Notes: a model not told the origin generated them from the sequence alone. Numbered from the stretch's first letter, positions 43,141-51,528 are shown. The stretch is DNA of 64,000 bases from Amycolatopsis sp. NBRC 101858 (GCF_030269325.1 NZ_BSTD01000002.1:310001-374000), one strand, 5' to 3'. Program-made: numbers and translations.

Positions 43141-44487
43141 TCAGGAACGCTGGTACACGGTCACGTCGTCGATGTCGGCCTTCGAGCGGTCCTTCAGGAA
43201 GATCACGCACACCACCGTGACCACCGCCGACAGGATGATGTACCCCGAAATCGAGTACGGCGTCCCGGTCTGGTGCAGGAGCCACGTCGCCAGCAGCGGC
43301 GCCGGCCCGCCCGCGAACACCGACGCCAGCTGGTAGCCCAGCCCCGCGCCGCCGTAGCGCAGGTGCGTCGGGAAGCTCTCGCCGATCAGCGCCGCCTGCG
43401 GGCCGTACTGCAGCGCGTGCGGGATGAACGACACCACGACCGCGACGAAGACCAGCGCGTGGTTGCCGTGCGCCAGGATCGTGAAGTACGGGAACGCGAT
43501 CACGCCGGTGAACACCGCCCCGGCCAGGTACACCCGTTTGCGGCCGATGCGGTCGGACAGCGTCGAGAAGAACGGGATCAGCGCGAGCTCGCATGCGGCA
43601 CCGACGAGGACCGCGTTGAGCACGAACGTCTTGCTGAAGTCGTGCCGCGACACGACGTAGATCAGCACGTAGCTGGTGAACAGGTAGAACGGCATCTGCT
43701 CGCTGAACCGCACGCCGGAGGAGAGCAGGATTTCGCGCCAGTGGTGGCGGATCGCGTCGAGCACCGGCGTCTTCGCCGTCTGGCCGCTCTTGACGAGCTT
43801 GGCGAACATCGGCGTCTCGAGGATCTTCAGCCGGATCACGAGGCCGACCGCGACCAGGATGAGGCTCGCCAGGAACGGCAGCCGCCAGCCCCAGGAGTCG
43901 AAGTCCTCGGGGGAGAGGACCGCCGACAGCAGCGTCATGCCGCCGGTGCCGAGCACCAGCCCGACCGGGACGCCGATCTGCGCGAAGCTGCCGAGCAGGC
44001 CGCGTTTCTTCTGGTCGCCCCACTCCATCGCGAGCAGCACCGAGCCGCTCCACTCACCGCCGATCGCGATGCCCTGGACCAGCCGCAGCAGCACCAGGAT
44101 CAGCGGCGCCGCGAACCCGATCGCCGACGTCCCGGGCAGCATCCCGACGACACCGGAGGAGATGCCCATCAGCAGCAGCGTGACGATCAGGGTCGTCTTG
44201 CGGCCGATCCGGTCGCCCCAGTGCCCGAAGATCGCGGCCCCGACCGGGCGGGCGGCGAACCCGACCGCGTAGGTCGCGAAGGACTGCATCGCGCCCGCGT
44301 AGGCGCTCGACGCGGGGAAGAACAGGTGCGGGAAGACCAGCGCCGCCGCGGTGTTGTAGAGGAAGAAGTCGTACCACTCGATGGTCGTGCCGATCGCGCT
44401 CGCCAGCGCCGCACGCCGTACTTGCACCTTCCCGGACTTGCTGTCCGGTTCCACCTTGTGAGTGACGCTGTTGTCGCCCAACACCAT
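43141..44487 (-). CDS. MFS transporter, metabolite:H+ symporter (MHS) family
   Basis: 448-residue 12-helix secondary transporter. IGTTIEWYDFFLYNTAAALVFPHLFFP is the MHS signature first helix. GHWGDRIGRKTTLIVTLLLMG is the MFS loop 2-3 motif, repeated in LSDRIGRKRVYLAGAVF. LRLVQGIAIGGEWSGSVLLAMEWGDQKKRGLLGSFAQIG is the conserved helix 4-5 region. Relatives carry alpha-ketoglutarate, shikimate, proline/betaine or citrate; the substrate is not assignable. ATG 44487 is chosen for the upstream GGAGGTG. An 18-bp palindrome lies 25 bp before the start. It is divergent from the TetR gene. Confidence 0.93.
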   Translation of the reverse strand: MVLGDNSVTHKVEPDSKSGKVQVRRAALASAIGTTIEWYDFFLYNTAAALVFPHLFFPASSAYAGAMQSFATYAVGFAARPVGAAIFGHWGDRIGRKTTLIVTLLLMGISSGVVGMLPGTSAIGFAAPLILVLLRLVQGIAIGGEWSGSVLLAMEWGDQKKRGLLGSFAQIGVPVGLVLGTGGMTLLSAVLSPEDFDSWGWRLPFLASLILVAVGLVIRLKILETPMFAKLVKSGQTAKTPVLDAIRHHWREILLSSGVRFSEQMPFYLFTSYVLIYVVSRHDFSKTFVLNAVLVGAACELALIPFFSTLSDRIGRKRVYLAGAVFTGVIAFPYFTILAHGNHALVFVAVVVSFIPHALQYGPQAALIGESFPTHLRYGGAGLGYQLASVFAGGPAPLLATWLLHQTGTPYSISGYIILSAVVTVVCVIFLKDRSKADIDDVTVYQRS

Positions 44488-44511
44488 CTCGCAACACCTC
44501 CGGTGACCGAT

Positions 44512-44529
44512 GTCACACAACAGTGTGAC
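44512..44529. promoter_or_regulatory. 18-bp perfect palindrome upstream of the MFS gene
   Basis: GTCACACAACAGTGTGAC: 7-bp arms (44512-44518 and 44523-44529) around AACA. It sits between the MFS start and the TetR operator and is different in sequence from the latter, so a second regulator is likely. It could also form a hairpin in the MFS leader. Confidence 0.6.
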
Positions 44530-44589
44530 GCCCGTCGACGGTTTCGGCGATCGATGACCGCTATCTCGTCCAGTCGGTGATGAACAAAG

Positions 44590-44633
44590 TGCAGATTCTG
44601 CAACTTTGCAGAATCTGCAAGTTCGGCTATGGT
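44590..44633 (+). promoter_or_regulatory. TetR promoter with double palindromic operator
   Basis: TGCAGATTCTGCA (44590-44602) and TGCAGAATCTGCA (44607-44619) are each palindromic about a central base and are inverted copies of each other, 4 bp apart. The second arm covers the putative -35 TTTGCA (44605-44610), which is 17 bp before TATGGT (44628-44633). The -10 is 6 nt from the TetR ATG. This is an autoregulatory operator for two repressor dimers. Confidence 0.8.
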
Positions 44634-44639
44634 GAACCC

Positions 44640-45254
44640 ATGGACGCCAAAGGGCTGCGTGAGCGCAAGAAGCAGGAGACCCGCATCGCGCTGAGCTGGG
44701 CGGCCATCCGGCTCACCGTGGAGCGCGGCTACGCCAACATCCGGATCGAAGACATCGCCGCCGAAGCCGGGGTGTCCACCCGGACCTTCAGCAACTACTT
44801 CGGCACCAAGGGCGAGGCCATCGTCGCCCGTCACCACGACCGGGCCCGCGCGATCGCCGAAGCACTGCGGGAACGCCCGGCCGGCGAGCCCATCTGGGAG
44901 GCCATCACCGCGGCCGCGCTGGCCGGTTTCGCCCTCGGCGAGCCGGTGACCGAAGGCCGGGCGCCCGACCAGTCGTGGCTCGCCGGAATCCGGCTGATGG
45001 TCGCGGAACCCGCACTGCAGGGCGAGTTCCACAAGGCCGGCGCGGCGGGTGAAGCCGAGATCGCCCGGGTCGTCGCCGATCGCACCGGCACCGACGCCGA
45101 GGCGGACGTCTACCCGAAGCTCGTCGCCGGTGTCGTCGCCGCCGCGCTCAACGTCGTCACGCAGCAGTGGCTCGGAACCGAGCCGCGGCCGATGGAAGAC
45201 CTGCTCCAGGACGTGTTCGGCCGGCTCGCCGCCGGCCTGCCCGAACCGCGCTGA
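44640..45254 (+). CDS. TetR family transcriptional regulator
   Basis: 204 residues. [58 protein letters not shown] is the TetR helix-turn-helix. It lies directly behind a two-site palindromic operator, so autorepression is likely. Leaderless: TATGGT is 6 nt before the ATG. The expected target, a FAD monooxygenase gene downstream, is broken by a deletion. The divergent MFS gene, 153 bp away, may also be controlled. A small terminator follows the gene. Confidence 0.93.
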   Translation: MDAKGLRERKKQETRIALSWAAIRLTVERGYANIRIEDIAAEAGVSTRTFSNYFGTKGEAIVARHHDRARAIAEALRERPAGEPIWEAITAAALAGFALGEPVTEGRAPDQSWLAGIRLMVAEPALQGEFHKAGAAGEAEIARVVADRTGTDAEADVYPKLVAGVVAAALNVVTQQWLGTEPRPMEDLLQDVFGRLAAGLPEPR

Positions 45255-45268
45255 GCCCTCCGCACCAC

Positions 45269-45295
45269 GCCCGGCAGGGTCGCCGGGCTTGTTCG
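45269..45295 (+). terminator. hairpin after the TetR gene
   Basis: GCCCGGC (45269-45275) / GCCGGGC (45282-45288) with a 6-nt loop, followed by TTGTTCG. It is 15 bp past the TetR stop and before the monooxygenase remnant, and would reduce read-through. Confidence 0.55.
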
Positions 45296-45325
45296 TCATG
45301 CCCTTTCACCGCAAGGAGTTCCGCC

Positions 45326-46092
45326 ATGCAAGACGTCGTCATCGCCGGTGCCGGGCCCAACGGCCTCATGCTCGCCTGCGAACTCGCCCTCGCCGGCATC
45401 CGCCCGCTCGTGCTGGAGCGGCTGCCCGAGCCGACCGAGGAGAACCGCGCCAACGGCCTGGTCGGCCAGGTCGTGTGCCTGCTCGACCGCCGCGGGCTGC
45501 ACGACCGCCTCGCCGGCCCGATCGGCCCGCCCGCCCCCGCGTTCGTCTTCGGCGGGATGCGCCTGGACCTCACGTTGCCCGAGCACAACTCGCTGCACAT
45601 CCTCGGCGTGCCGCAGCGGCAGGTCGCGGCGATCACACCCAGGCCCAGTCCGCGCTGATCACGCCGGGCCGCGACGTCACGGCGCTGCGGGAGCTCTTCG
45701 GCGAACTGCTGCGGCTGCCGGCCACCGTGCAGCACATCGCCGACCTGATGTCCGGCGCGGACGTCCGCTACGAACCGGGCACCGACCACCCGCTCGACGG
45801 CCGGTGGGCCCCGGACCTGACGCTGGCCGACGGAACCCGGCTCGCCGAGCTGACCCGGACCGCCCGGCCGCTGCTGCTGGACTTCACCGGCTCACTGGGC
45901 GACGAACTGCGAGGCTGGGCCGACCGCGTCGACCTCGTCGCGGGCGCGGCGGACGCCGACGCGACCGCGTTGCTCATCCGCCCGGACGGGTACGTCGCCT
46001 GGGCGACCAGCTCGGCCGAGCCCGACGACACCGAGCGGAAGGCACTGCGAGCGGCCCTCGAACGGTGGTTCGGCAGCCCCGTTGACATGTAG
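45326..46092 (+). pseudogene. FAD-dependent monooxygenase, internally deleted and frameshifted
   Basis: The first 105 or so codons encode the FAD-binding start of an aromatic-ring/rifampicin-type hydroxylase: [33 protein letters not shown], ending VPQRQVAAI. The frame then shifts and stops at 45658. Another frame resumes with the family's C-terminal thioredoxin-like part, [25 protein letters not shown]...RWAPDLTLADGTRLAELTRTARPLLLDF, to the stop at 46092. About 220 residues, including the GDxxH substrate/FAD region, are missing. AAGGAG precedes the ATG. It was presumably the TetR target. Junction near 45635-45645. Confidence 0.9.
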
Positions 46093-46111
46093 GAGATCTC
46101 CTACGTATGGT
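46082..46111 (+). promoter_or_regulatory. promoter with a perfect 16-bp palindrome in the spacer (ArsR operator)
   Basis: TTGACA (46082-46087) and TATGGT (46106-46111) are 18 bp apart. Between them GTAGGAGATCTCCTAC (46089-46104) is a perfect palindrome, well placed for repression by the ArsR encoded two genes downstream. The -35 overlaps the last codons of the monooxygenase remnant. The -10 is 7 nt before ATG 46119. Confidence 0.85.
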
Positions 46112-46118
46112 CGATCGC

Positions 46119-46505
46119 ATGACGATCACCCACGTGCAGTTCCTGACCCTGCCCGTCGCCGACCACGCCCGCGCGCGGGACTTCTACGTCGGCAAGCTCG
46201 GCTTCGAAGCGCTCGTCGACCGCCGCACGCCCGAGGGTGGCCGGTTCGTGATGGTCGCTCCGAAGGGTGCGCAGACGGGCGTGGTCCTGACCGACCAGCA
46301 GGTCGCCGGGATCGAGCCGGGTCCGCGGCACTTCCAGCTGCACACCACCGATCTCGACGCCGACGTCGCCGCGCTGCGGGCGGCCGGCGTCGAGATCGCC
46401 GATCCGGACGAGCGGCCGTGGGGGCGCGCGACGTCCTTCAAGGACCTCGACGGCCACGTCCTCGGCCTGCTGGAGCCGTCGGACTTCGGGAACGTGCCGA
46501 ACTGA
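46119..46505 (+). CDS. VOC family protein
   Basis: 128 residues. ITHVQFLTLPVADHARARDFYVGKLGFEALVDRRTPEGGRFVMVAPKG starts the first module, and WGRATSFKDLDGHVLGLLEPSDF ends the second with the usual metal-binding Glu. It could be a glyoxalase-like or antibiotic-binding protein; no substrate is evident. ATG 46119 is preferred over ATG 46107 because the -10 TATGGT overlaps the latter and lies 7 nt from the former. It is the first gene of an ArsR-controlled operon; its stop overlaps the ArsR start by 1 bp. Confidence 0.9.
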   Translation: MTITHVQFLTLPVADHARARDFYVGKLGFEALVDRRTPEGGRFVMVAPKGAQTGVVLTDQQVAGIEPGPRHFQLHTTDLDADVAALRAAGVEIADPDERPWGRATSFKDLDGHVLGLLEPSDFGNVPN

Positions 46506-46825
46506 TGCCGGTCAACGACGACGTCTTCGCGGCCCTGGCCAGCCCGGCCCGCCGCGAGGTCCTGCGGCTGCTGCTGGACGGCCCGATGGCCGCCGGGTCG
46601 ATCGCCGAACGGTTCGAGATGGCCCGGCCGAGCCTCTCGGAACACCTTCGGGTGCTTCGGGAGGCCGGCCTGGTCAGCGAGCAGCGCCAGGGCCGCAACC
46701 GCGTCTACCGCCTCGACGCGGCCCCGCTCGAAGAGGTCGCCGACTGGCTGACGCCCTACGAGCGGTTCTGGCGGAGCAAGCTCGCCAACCTGCGTGACCT
46801 GCTCGACGAGGAGGAGGACCGGTGA
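46505..46825 (+). CDS. ArsR/SdpR-type winged-helix regulator
   Basis: 106 residues. DDVFAALASPARREVLRLLLDGPMAAGSIAERFEMARPSLSEHLRVLREAGLVSEQRQGRNRVYRLDA is a complete ArsR winged helix. There are no Cys or His pairs for metal, so it belongs to the non-metal SdpR-like group commonly found with SRPBCC genes. It probably binds the palindrome at 46089-46104 and represses its own operon. It overlaps the VOC stop (TGATG) and is overlapped by the SRPBCC gene. Confidence 0.93.
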   Translation: MPVNDDVFAALASPARREVLRLLLDGPMAAGSIAERFEMARPSLSEHLRVLREAGLVSEQRQGRNRVYRLDAAPLEEVADWLTPYERFWRSKLANLRDLLDEEEDR

Positions 46826-47289
46826 CCGACGACGACTCGACCGCGATCCACGTCGACCAGTTCCTCGCCCACCCGGCCCGCAAGGTCTGGCGCGCGCTGA
46901 CCGAGCCGGATCTGCTCGAGCGCTGGATCAACATGCCCAACGACATCGAACCCGTGGTGGGACACCGGTTCCGGCTGCTGGCCGAGCCGGTGCCCGCGGC
47001 CGGGTTCGCCGGCGGCCCGGTGGAGTGCGAGGTCTTGGAAGTCGAGCCCGAGCGGAAACTCGGCATCCGGTGGGGTCCACGGTGGACGGTCACCTGGCGG
47101 CTGGAACCGGAAGGCACCGGCACCCGGCTCTTCCTCAGCCACGAAGGGTTCGACCCGGACGACGAGTTCGAGCGCGTCTCCCGGCGCATCATGGGCGGCG
47201 GCTGGCGCTCCCACGTGCCCCGCGCGCTGGCCCGGCTGCTGGACGCCTGGGACGACCCGTCGCCGTTACGATCGACAGGTGACCGCTGA
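46822..47289 (+). CDS. SRPBCC/AHSA1 domain protein
   Basis: 155 residues with the START-like helix-grip fold: IHVDQFLAHPARKVWRALTEPDLLERWINMPNDIEPVVGHRFRL and a long C-terminal helix after LSHEGFDPDDEFERVSRRIMGGGW. Such proteins bind hydrophobic ligands and are commonly paired with SdpR-type ArsR regulators, as here. The GTG start overlaps the ArsR stop. The 3' end overlaps the start of the next TetR gene by 11 bp and contains its -10 box. Confidence 0.9.
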   Translation: MTDDDSTAIHVDQFLAHPARKVWRALTEPDLLERWINMPNDIEPVVGHRFRLLAEPVPAAGFAGGPVECEVLEVEPERKLGIRWGPRWTVTWRLEPEGTGTRLFLSHEGFDPDDEFERVSRRIMGGGWRSHVPRALARLLDAWDDPSPLRSTGDR

Positions 47290-47878
47290 TCCCGCCGAGA
47301 CGAAACCCCTGCGCGCCGACGCCCGGCGCAACCGGGCGCGCGTGCTGGAAGCGGCCGAGAGCGTGTTCGCCGCCCGGGGCACCGGGGCGCCGACCGAAGA
47401 GGTCGCCCGCGCCGCCGGGGTCGGCATCGGCACCGTGTTCCGGCACTTCCCGACGAAGGAAGCCCTGCTGGAGGCCGTGCTGGTCGCGCGGCTGCACCGG
47501 TTCGCCGACGAGGCCGAAGCCGTCGTGGCGGCCGACTCCGCCGACCCGGGCGCCGCGTTCTTCACCTTCCTCGCCGGCTGGATCGAGATGTCCGGCGCGA
47601 AGAACGCCTACTTCGAGGCACTCACCGCCGCCGGGGTGAGCGTGCCGCACGCCAAGTCCGACATCGGTGCCCGGCTGCTCGGTGCGCTCGGGGTGCTGCT
47701 GTCCCGCGCCCAGGCGGCGGGCGCGGTCCGCGAAGACCTCGTCCCGGGTGAGCTGATCACGATCATCATCGGCGTGGCCAAGGCCGCCGAGTACGCGGGC
47801 CCGGACGTGCGGCTGCGCGACCGGGCCGTGACGATCCTCTTCGACGGCCTCCGGCCGTCAGCGGGGGAGCGGCGCTGA
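47279..47878 (+). CDS. TetR family transcriptional regulator
   Basis: 199 residues. LRADARRNRARVLEAAESVFAARGTGAPTEEVARAAGVGIGTVFRHFPTKEALLEAV is the DNA-binding domain, and the rest is a typical helical ligand-binding domain. GTG 47279 lies 6 nt after TACGAT (47267-47272), inside the SRPBCC gene, so it has its own leaderless promoter as well as read-through. The target is unknown. It overlaps the convergent SGNH gene by 21 bp. Confidence 0.92.
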   Translation: MTADPAETKPLRADARRNRARVLEAAESVFAARGTGAPTEEVARAAGVGIGTVFRHFPTKEALLEAVLVARLHRFADEAEAVVAADSADPGAAFFTFLAGWIEMSGAKNAYFEALTAAGVSVPHAKSDIGARLLGALGVLLSRAQAAGAVREDLVPGELITIIIGVAKAAEYAGPDVRLRDRAVTILFDGLRPSAGERR

Positions 47879-48634
47879 GCCGACCGGCTCGAGCGTCGGC
47901 CGCTTCGGGGCCATGGTGTCCCCGGACGACTCGCCCTTCACCCGCCGCCGCACCCACGGCAGCGCGTGCTCCCGCGCCCACTGCAGGTTCTGGCTGCGGC
48001 GCGCGGCCGGGCTCAGGACCTCCCGCGGCGACAGCTCCGGGCTGATCAGCGGGTGCTCGACACCGAGGACCCGCAGCACCTCGATGGCGACCTCGGTGTG
48101 CCCGAACGCGTTGAGGTGCAGGCGGTCCGGCGCCCAGAACCGGCGGTCGCACAGCTGCCGCATCGACCACAGGTCCACCAGCAGCGCGTCGTGGCGGGCG
48201 GCGATGCCGCGCACGAGCTCGTTGTAGATCGCCACCCGGCCCCGGATGGCGCGGAACAGCGGGTCCTCGACGCCGTCGACGCCGGTGAACAGGATCAGGC
48301 GGGCGCCGGTGGACCGGACCCGGGCGACGGCGGCTTCGTAGTCGACGAGCATCGCGTCGATGTCGACCTTGGGCCGCATGAGGTCGTTGCCGCCGGCGTA
48401 GAGGGAGACGAGGTCGGGGTCGAGGGCGAGCCCCGGCTCGAGCTGCTCGCCCAGCACCTGCGGCAGCAGCTTGCCGCGGATGGCGAGGTTGGCGTAGCGG
48501 AAATCGGGCTCGCGCGCGGCAAGCTGCTCGGCGACGCGGTCGGCCCAGCCACGCACGCCGTTCGGGGCGGCCGGATCGTCGTCCCCGACGCCTTCGGTGA
48601 ACGAGTCCCCCATGACCACTAAGCGCTTGCTCAT
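47858..48634 (-). CDS. SGNH/GDSL hydrolase
   Basis: 258-residue cytosolic esterase/lipase-fold hydrolase. Block I MGDSFTEGVGD carries the Ser, block II the Gly of NLAIRGK, block III the Asn of YAGGNDLM, and block V the Asp and His of PDRLHLNAFGH. It has no signal peptide. The ATG lies 6 nt after TAGACT (48641-48646, minus), implying a leaderless mRNA. The substrate is unknown; the family deacylates lipids, sugars or peptides. The C-terminal 45 residues are basic and extend beyond the fold. Confidence 0.93.
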   Translation of the reverse strand: MSKRLVVMGDSFTEGVGDDDPAAPNGVRGWADRVAEQLAAREPDFRYANLAIRGKLLPQVLGEQLEPGLALDPDLVSLYAGGNDLMRPKVDIDAMLVDYEAAVARVRSTGARLILFTGVDGVEDPLFRAIRGRVAIYNELVRGIAARHDALLVDLWSMRQLCDRRFWAPDRLHLNAFGHTEVAIEVLRVLGVEHPLISPELSPREVLSPAARRSQNLQWAREHALPWVRRRVKGESSGDTMAPKRPTLEPVGSAPLPR

Positions 48635-48676
48635 GTCAGCAGTCTAAGCAGCCGCCGGCTGGAAGGATCACGGCCC

Positions 48677-49558
48677 ATGGCCTTCACGACGACACCACTG
48701 CTCGACCTCGCGTACGAAGAGACGGGCGCACCGGACGGCGTTCCGGTGGTGCTGCTGCACGGCTTCCCGTACGACGTCCGGTGCTACGACGAAGTCGCCG
48801 CCCGGCTCACCGGGACCCGCGTGCTGGTGCCGTACCTGCGCGGGTTCGGCGGCACGCGCTTCCGGTCCGCGGACACGCCCCGCTCCGGCCAGCAGGCGGC
48901 GCTCGCCCAGGACCTGCTCGACTTCCTGGACGCGCTCGCGATCGAGCGGGCGGTGGTCGCGGGCTACGACTGGGGCGGCCGCGCCGCGTGCATCGCGGCC
49001 GCGTTGTGGCCTTCGCGGATCCGCGGGCTGGTGTCGGTCGACGGGTACAACGTCCAGCACTTGGCGTCGGCGGCCGAGCCGACCCGGCCGGAGTGGGAGC
49101 GGACCTACTGGTACCAGTACTACTTCCACTCCGAGCGCGGCCGCCGCGGCCTGGAGCGCAACCGCGACGAGCTGTGCGAGCTGCTCTGGCGCACGTGGTC
49201 CCCGACCTGGGCGGGCGCGGCCTCGGCGTTCCGGGCGAGCGCGCCGAGCCTGCACAACCCGGACTTCGTCGACGTGGTGATCCACTCGTACCGCCACCGC
49301 TTCGGCCTGGCCGCGGGAGACCCGCGCCACGACGAGCTGGAGGAGCTGATCGCCGCGGAGCCGCCGATCACCGTGCCGACGGTGGTGCTGGAGGGCGACG
49401 CCGACGGCATCGGCGGCCCGAGTGCGGCCGAGGACCGGGAGCACTTCACCGGCCCGTACGAGCATCGCGTCCTGCCGGGTGTCGGGCACAACGCGCCGCA
49501 GGAAGCGCCCGCGGAGTTCGCGGAGGCGGTGCTGGCGGTGCTTCGTAGTTCCGCCTGA
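48677..49558 (+). CDS. alpha/beta hydrolase with Asp nucleophile (epoxide hydrolase/dehalogenase type)
   Basis: 293 residues. The oxyanion motif is LLHGFPYDVR. The nucleophile elbow is AGYDWGGRAA, with Asp rather than Ser, as in epoxide hydrolases and haloalkane dehalogenases. The acid is in LEGDADGIGG and the His in LPGVGHNAPQEAP. The cap region contains WYQYYFHSERGRRGLE. The Trp after the nucleophile (DWGG) fits both subfamilies, so the exact reaction is open. It is divergent from the SGNH gene, with GGAAGGA upstream of the ATG. Confidence 0.9.
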   Translation: MAFTTTPLLDLAYEETGAPDGVPVVLLHGFPYDVRCYDEVAARLTGTRVLVPYLRGFGGTRFRSADTPRSGQQAALAQDLLDFLDALAIERAVVAGYDWGGRAACIAAALWPSRIRGLVSVDGYNVQHLASAAEPTRPEWERTYWYQYYFHSERGRRGLERNRDELCELLWRTWSPTWAGAASAFRASAPSLHNPDFVDVVIHSYRHRFGLAAGDPRHDELEELIAAEPPITVPTVVLEGDADGIGGPSAAEDREHFTGPYEHRVLPGVGHNAPQEAPAEFAEAVLAVLRSSA

Positions 49559-49788
49559 CGTGGAACGCCTGGCTTACGCCCGGGCCTGGCCGGTTCACGG
49601 GAAGCACGAGGGCCTCCGACGCGGTCGCCGACCGGCGTCCACGCGGGGACGACCCGGAGCTCGACGTCGCGGTCCTCGGCGCGGGGCTGACGTTCGAGCG
49701 GTTCGCCGAAGGGGCCGAAGGGGGCGAGCCCACCCTGACAGTCCTCGCGTCGCGGGCGCGAAAGCCGGACGACGCGCCTAAGCCGTGA
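49559..49788 (+). other. possible 3' remnant of a lost gene
   Basis: From about 49620 to the TGA at 49786-49788, one plus-strand frame has strong third-position GC bias and reads DDPELDVAVLGAGLTFERFAEGAEGGEPTLTVLASRARKPDD. There is no ATG, GTG or TTG in frame after the hydrolase stop, so it cannot be expressed as it stands. No family was recognised. It may be the tail of a gene truncated by the rearrangement that brought the neighbouring genes together. Confidence 0.3.
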
Positions 49789-50287
49789 GCTGGCGGGCCC
49801 GGTGGTCGGCGACGTGGACGCGGGTCGCGCAGCGGGTCGAGCAGAAGCGGCGGCGGCCGTTGCGGGACGTGTCGACGTACGCCGTCTCGCAGCCCTCTCG
49901 GCCGCAGATCCCGAGGCGGTCCGGCGCTTCGCACACCAGGTGAGCGAGCCCGCCCGCGGTGAACGCCCGCACGCGGCCGACCGGGCCCGCGTCTTCGGCC
50001 GAGTAGTGCAGGTGGGCGGGTTTGCCGTCGTGGGTGGCGATGTACGGCCGGCACGCCGCCTCCGCGAGCAGGTCGTTGACCAGCGCCGCGCGCGCCTCCG
50101 GAGCCGCGGCGAACACCGGCCGCAACCGGTGGGCCCAGGCCGCGATCCGGGTGGCTTCGTCGTCGGTCAGCGCCGGGATGGACATGCCGTTGCGGACCAT
50201 CCCGTCCAGCAGCTCGCTCGCGGACCCCGCGTTCACCAGGTCGGCGGCGACGAGCGCGGCCGGGCCGCCGTAAGGGTTGAAGTGCAC
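49778..50287 (-). CDS. CGNR zinc finger domain-containing protein
   Basis: 169 residues. The N-terminal part is the ABATE-type stress-response domain (VHFNPYGGPAALVAADLVNAG...LLDGMVRNGMSIPALTDDEATRIAAWAHRLRPVF). The C-terminus has the zinc finger RLGICGREGCETAYVDTSRNGRRRFCSTRCATRVHVADHR, a variant of the CGNR motif. These proteins are thought to be transcriptional regulators. GTG 50287 is preceded by TGTAAT (50294-50299, minus) at 6 nt, again leaderless. Confidence 0.92.
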   Translation of the reverse strand: MHFNPYGGPAALVAADLVNAGSASELLDGMVRNGMSIPALTDDEATRIAAWAHRLRPVFAAAPEARAALVNDLLAEAACRPYIATHDGKPAHLHYSAEDAGPVGRVRAFTAGGLAHLVCEAPDRLGICGREGCETAYVDTSRNGRRRFCSTRCATRVHVADHRARQLTA

Positions 50288-50312
50288 AAAGCCATTACAC
50301 CACGATCGGGGT

Positions 50313-50474
50313 ATGGACGGAAACCGTTGCCCCCGCTGCGGCTGGCCGCTCGCCGAACTGCCGGCGACCGCGGCCCGGCCCGCCACCCGCCGGCTCGACT
50401 ACGTGCGCTGCCTCTGCGGCAGCTGGCTCGCCCGCCTCGACGGCGAAGTCGTCGGCGCCACCCGGACGCCGTGA
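50313..50474 (+). CDS. small zinc-ribbon protein
   Basis: 53 residues. CPRCGWPL and CLCGSWL provide two Cys-X2-Cys-like knuckles separated by about 25 residues, a typical zinc ribbon. Function is unknown. It is divergent from the CGNR gene (25 bp apart) and convergent with the tyrosine recombinase, whose stop lies 1 bp away. It was probably retained as a real gene, because codon bias is strong and both Cys pairs are intact. Confidence 0.7.
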   Translation: MDGNRCPRCGWPLAELPATAARPATRRLDYVRCLCGSWLARLDGEVVGATRTP

Positions 50475-50475
50475 C

Positions 50476-51519
50476 TCAGAGGTCGAGCACGCCCGCCGCG
50501 TTGTCGTTCCACTGGTCGACCCGGCGGATGTACTCGTACAGCGCGCGGCTGCCGCGCACCCAGCGCCCCTGGTCGGCGATCGCGAGGTCGTCGGCACCCG
50601 CGCGGCGGGCCTCGGTGGCGAACCCGGACCGCAGCGAGTGCCCGGTGACCGGGTACGGCAGGCCCGCCCGGACGCCGGCCCGGGTGAGGATCTGGTTGAC
50701 GCCGGTCGTGCTCAGCGCGGGCTCACCGACGTTGCCGTGCCGGTCGACGCGGCGGAACGCCGGCCCCTCGGTGATCCCGGCGCCGGAGCGCCACGCGTGC
50801 CACGCCCGCACCGGGTCGGTGTCGGGGCTCTCGCGGCGCGGGACGACCATGTCGCCGGTGCTCTTGCCGTGCCGCACGGTCACCGCCAGGCCCCGGTCGT
50901 CGACCGGTTCGACGTCGGTGACCAGCAGGTTCGCCAGGTCGGAACACCGCGCGGCGATGGGAAACCCGATCAGCAGCATCGCCCGGTCCCGCGTGCCGGC
51001 CAGGGTGTCCGGGCAAGACCGTGACATCGCCCGCAGGTCCGGGAGCGTGACCATGGTGGCCTTGCCGCGCCCGCGCTGGATGCCTTCGCGGGCCAGCCGC
51101 TGCCGGTAGCCCTTCAGCGCGCGCCACGCGGCACGGCTCGCTTCGGGGTCGACGACGACCTTGTGGTGCCGCAGCCCGGCGAGCGCGCCGGTGAGCCGCC
51201 GTTCGATCGTCGACGGCGCCGCCGGGGCGGCCCGTTCCGGCACCTCCGGCACGACGCGCTCGTCCGGACGCAGCGTGCGGCCGCGTTCGAGCCAGACGAC
51301 GAACCCGGTCAGGGCCCCGATCGACGCCGACAGCGGCGGGATCCCGGCTTCGGCGGTGTAGTCCTGCCACACCTGCCAGTCCTGGGCGTAGGCCTTGAGC
51401 GTGTTCGGCGGCCGTTGCCCGTCGACGTGCCGGGTGGCGGCTTCGTCGAGCAGGGCGAGCCGGTCCTGCGGGCTCGCGGCGGCGAGGGCGGCGTCGGTCA
51501 CCGGTTCGAGCTCGGGCAC
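50476..51519 (-). CDS. tyrosine-type recombinase/integrase (solitary)
   Basis: 347 residues. The SAM-like core-binding domain ([24 protein letters not shown]) is followed by the catalytic domain: Arg I in PIAARCSDL, Lys in RHGKSTG, His-X2-Arg in GHSLRSGFA, Trp in QGRWVRG and the nucleophile Tyr in [10 protein letters not shown]. The active site is therefore complete. GTG 51519 lies 6 nt after TAACCT (51526-51531, minus), and that -10 overlaps the stop of the upstream hydrolase. No excisionase, phage or conjugation genes and no tRNA are adjacent, so it is either an orphan or a chromosomal recombinase. Confidence 0.93.
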   Translation of the reverse strand: MPELEPVTDAALAAASPQDRLALLDEAATRHVDGQRPPNTLKAYAQDWQVWQDYTAEAGIPPLSASIGALTGFVVWLERGRTLRPDERVVPEVPERAAPAAPSTIERRLTGALAGLRHHKVVVDPEASRAAWRALKGYRQRLAREGIQRGRGKATMVTLPDLRAMSRSCPDTLAGTRDRAMLLIGFPIAARCSDLANLLVTDVEPVDDRGLAVTVRHGKSTGDMVVPRRESPDTDPVRAWHAWRSGAGITEGPAFRRVDRHGNVGEPALSTTGVNQILTRAGVRAGLPYPVTGHSLRSGFATEARRAGADDLAIADQGRWVRGSRALYEYIRRVDQWNDNAAGVLDL

Positions 51520-51528
51520 GCGCCGAGG

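Noticed and set aside
50476..51519. Prophage or integrative conjugative element
   Set aside because: Only the recombinase is present. No terminase, portal, capsid, relaxase, FtsK/Tra or excisionase gene and no tRNA or att-like direct repeat was found in the window.
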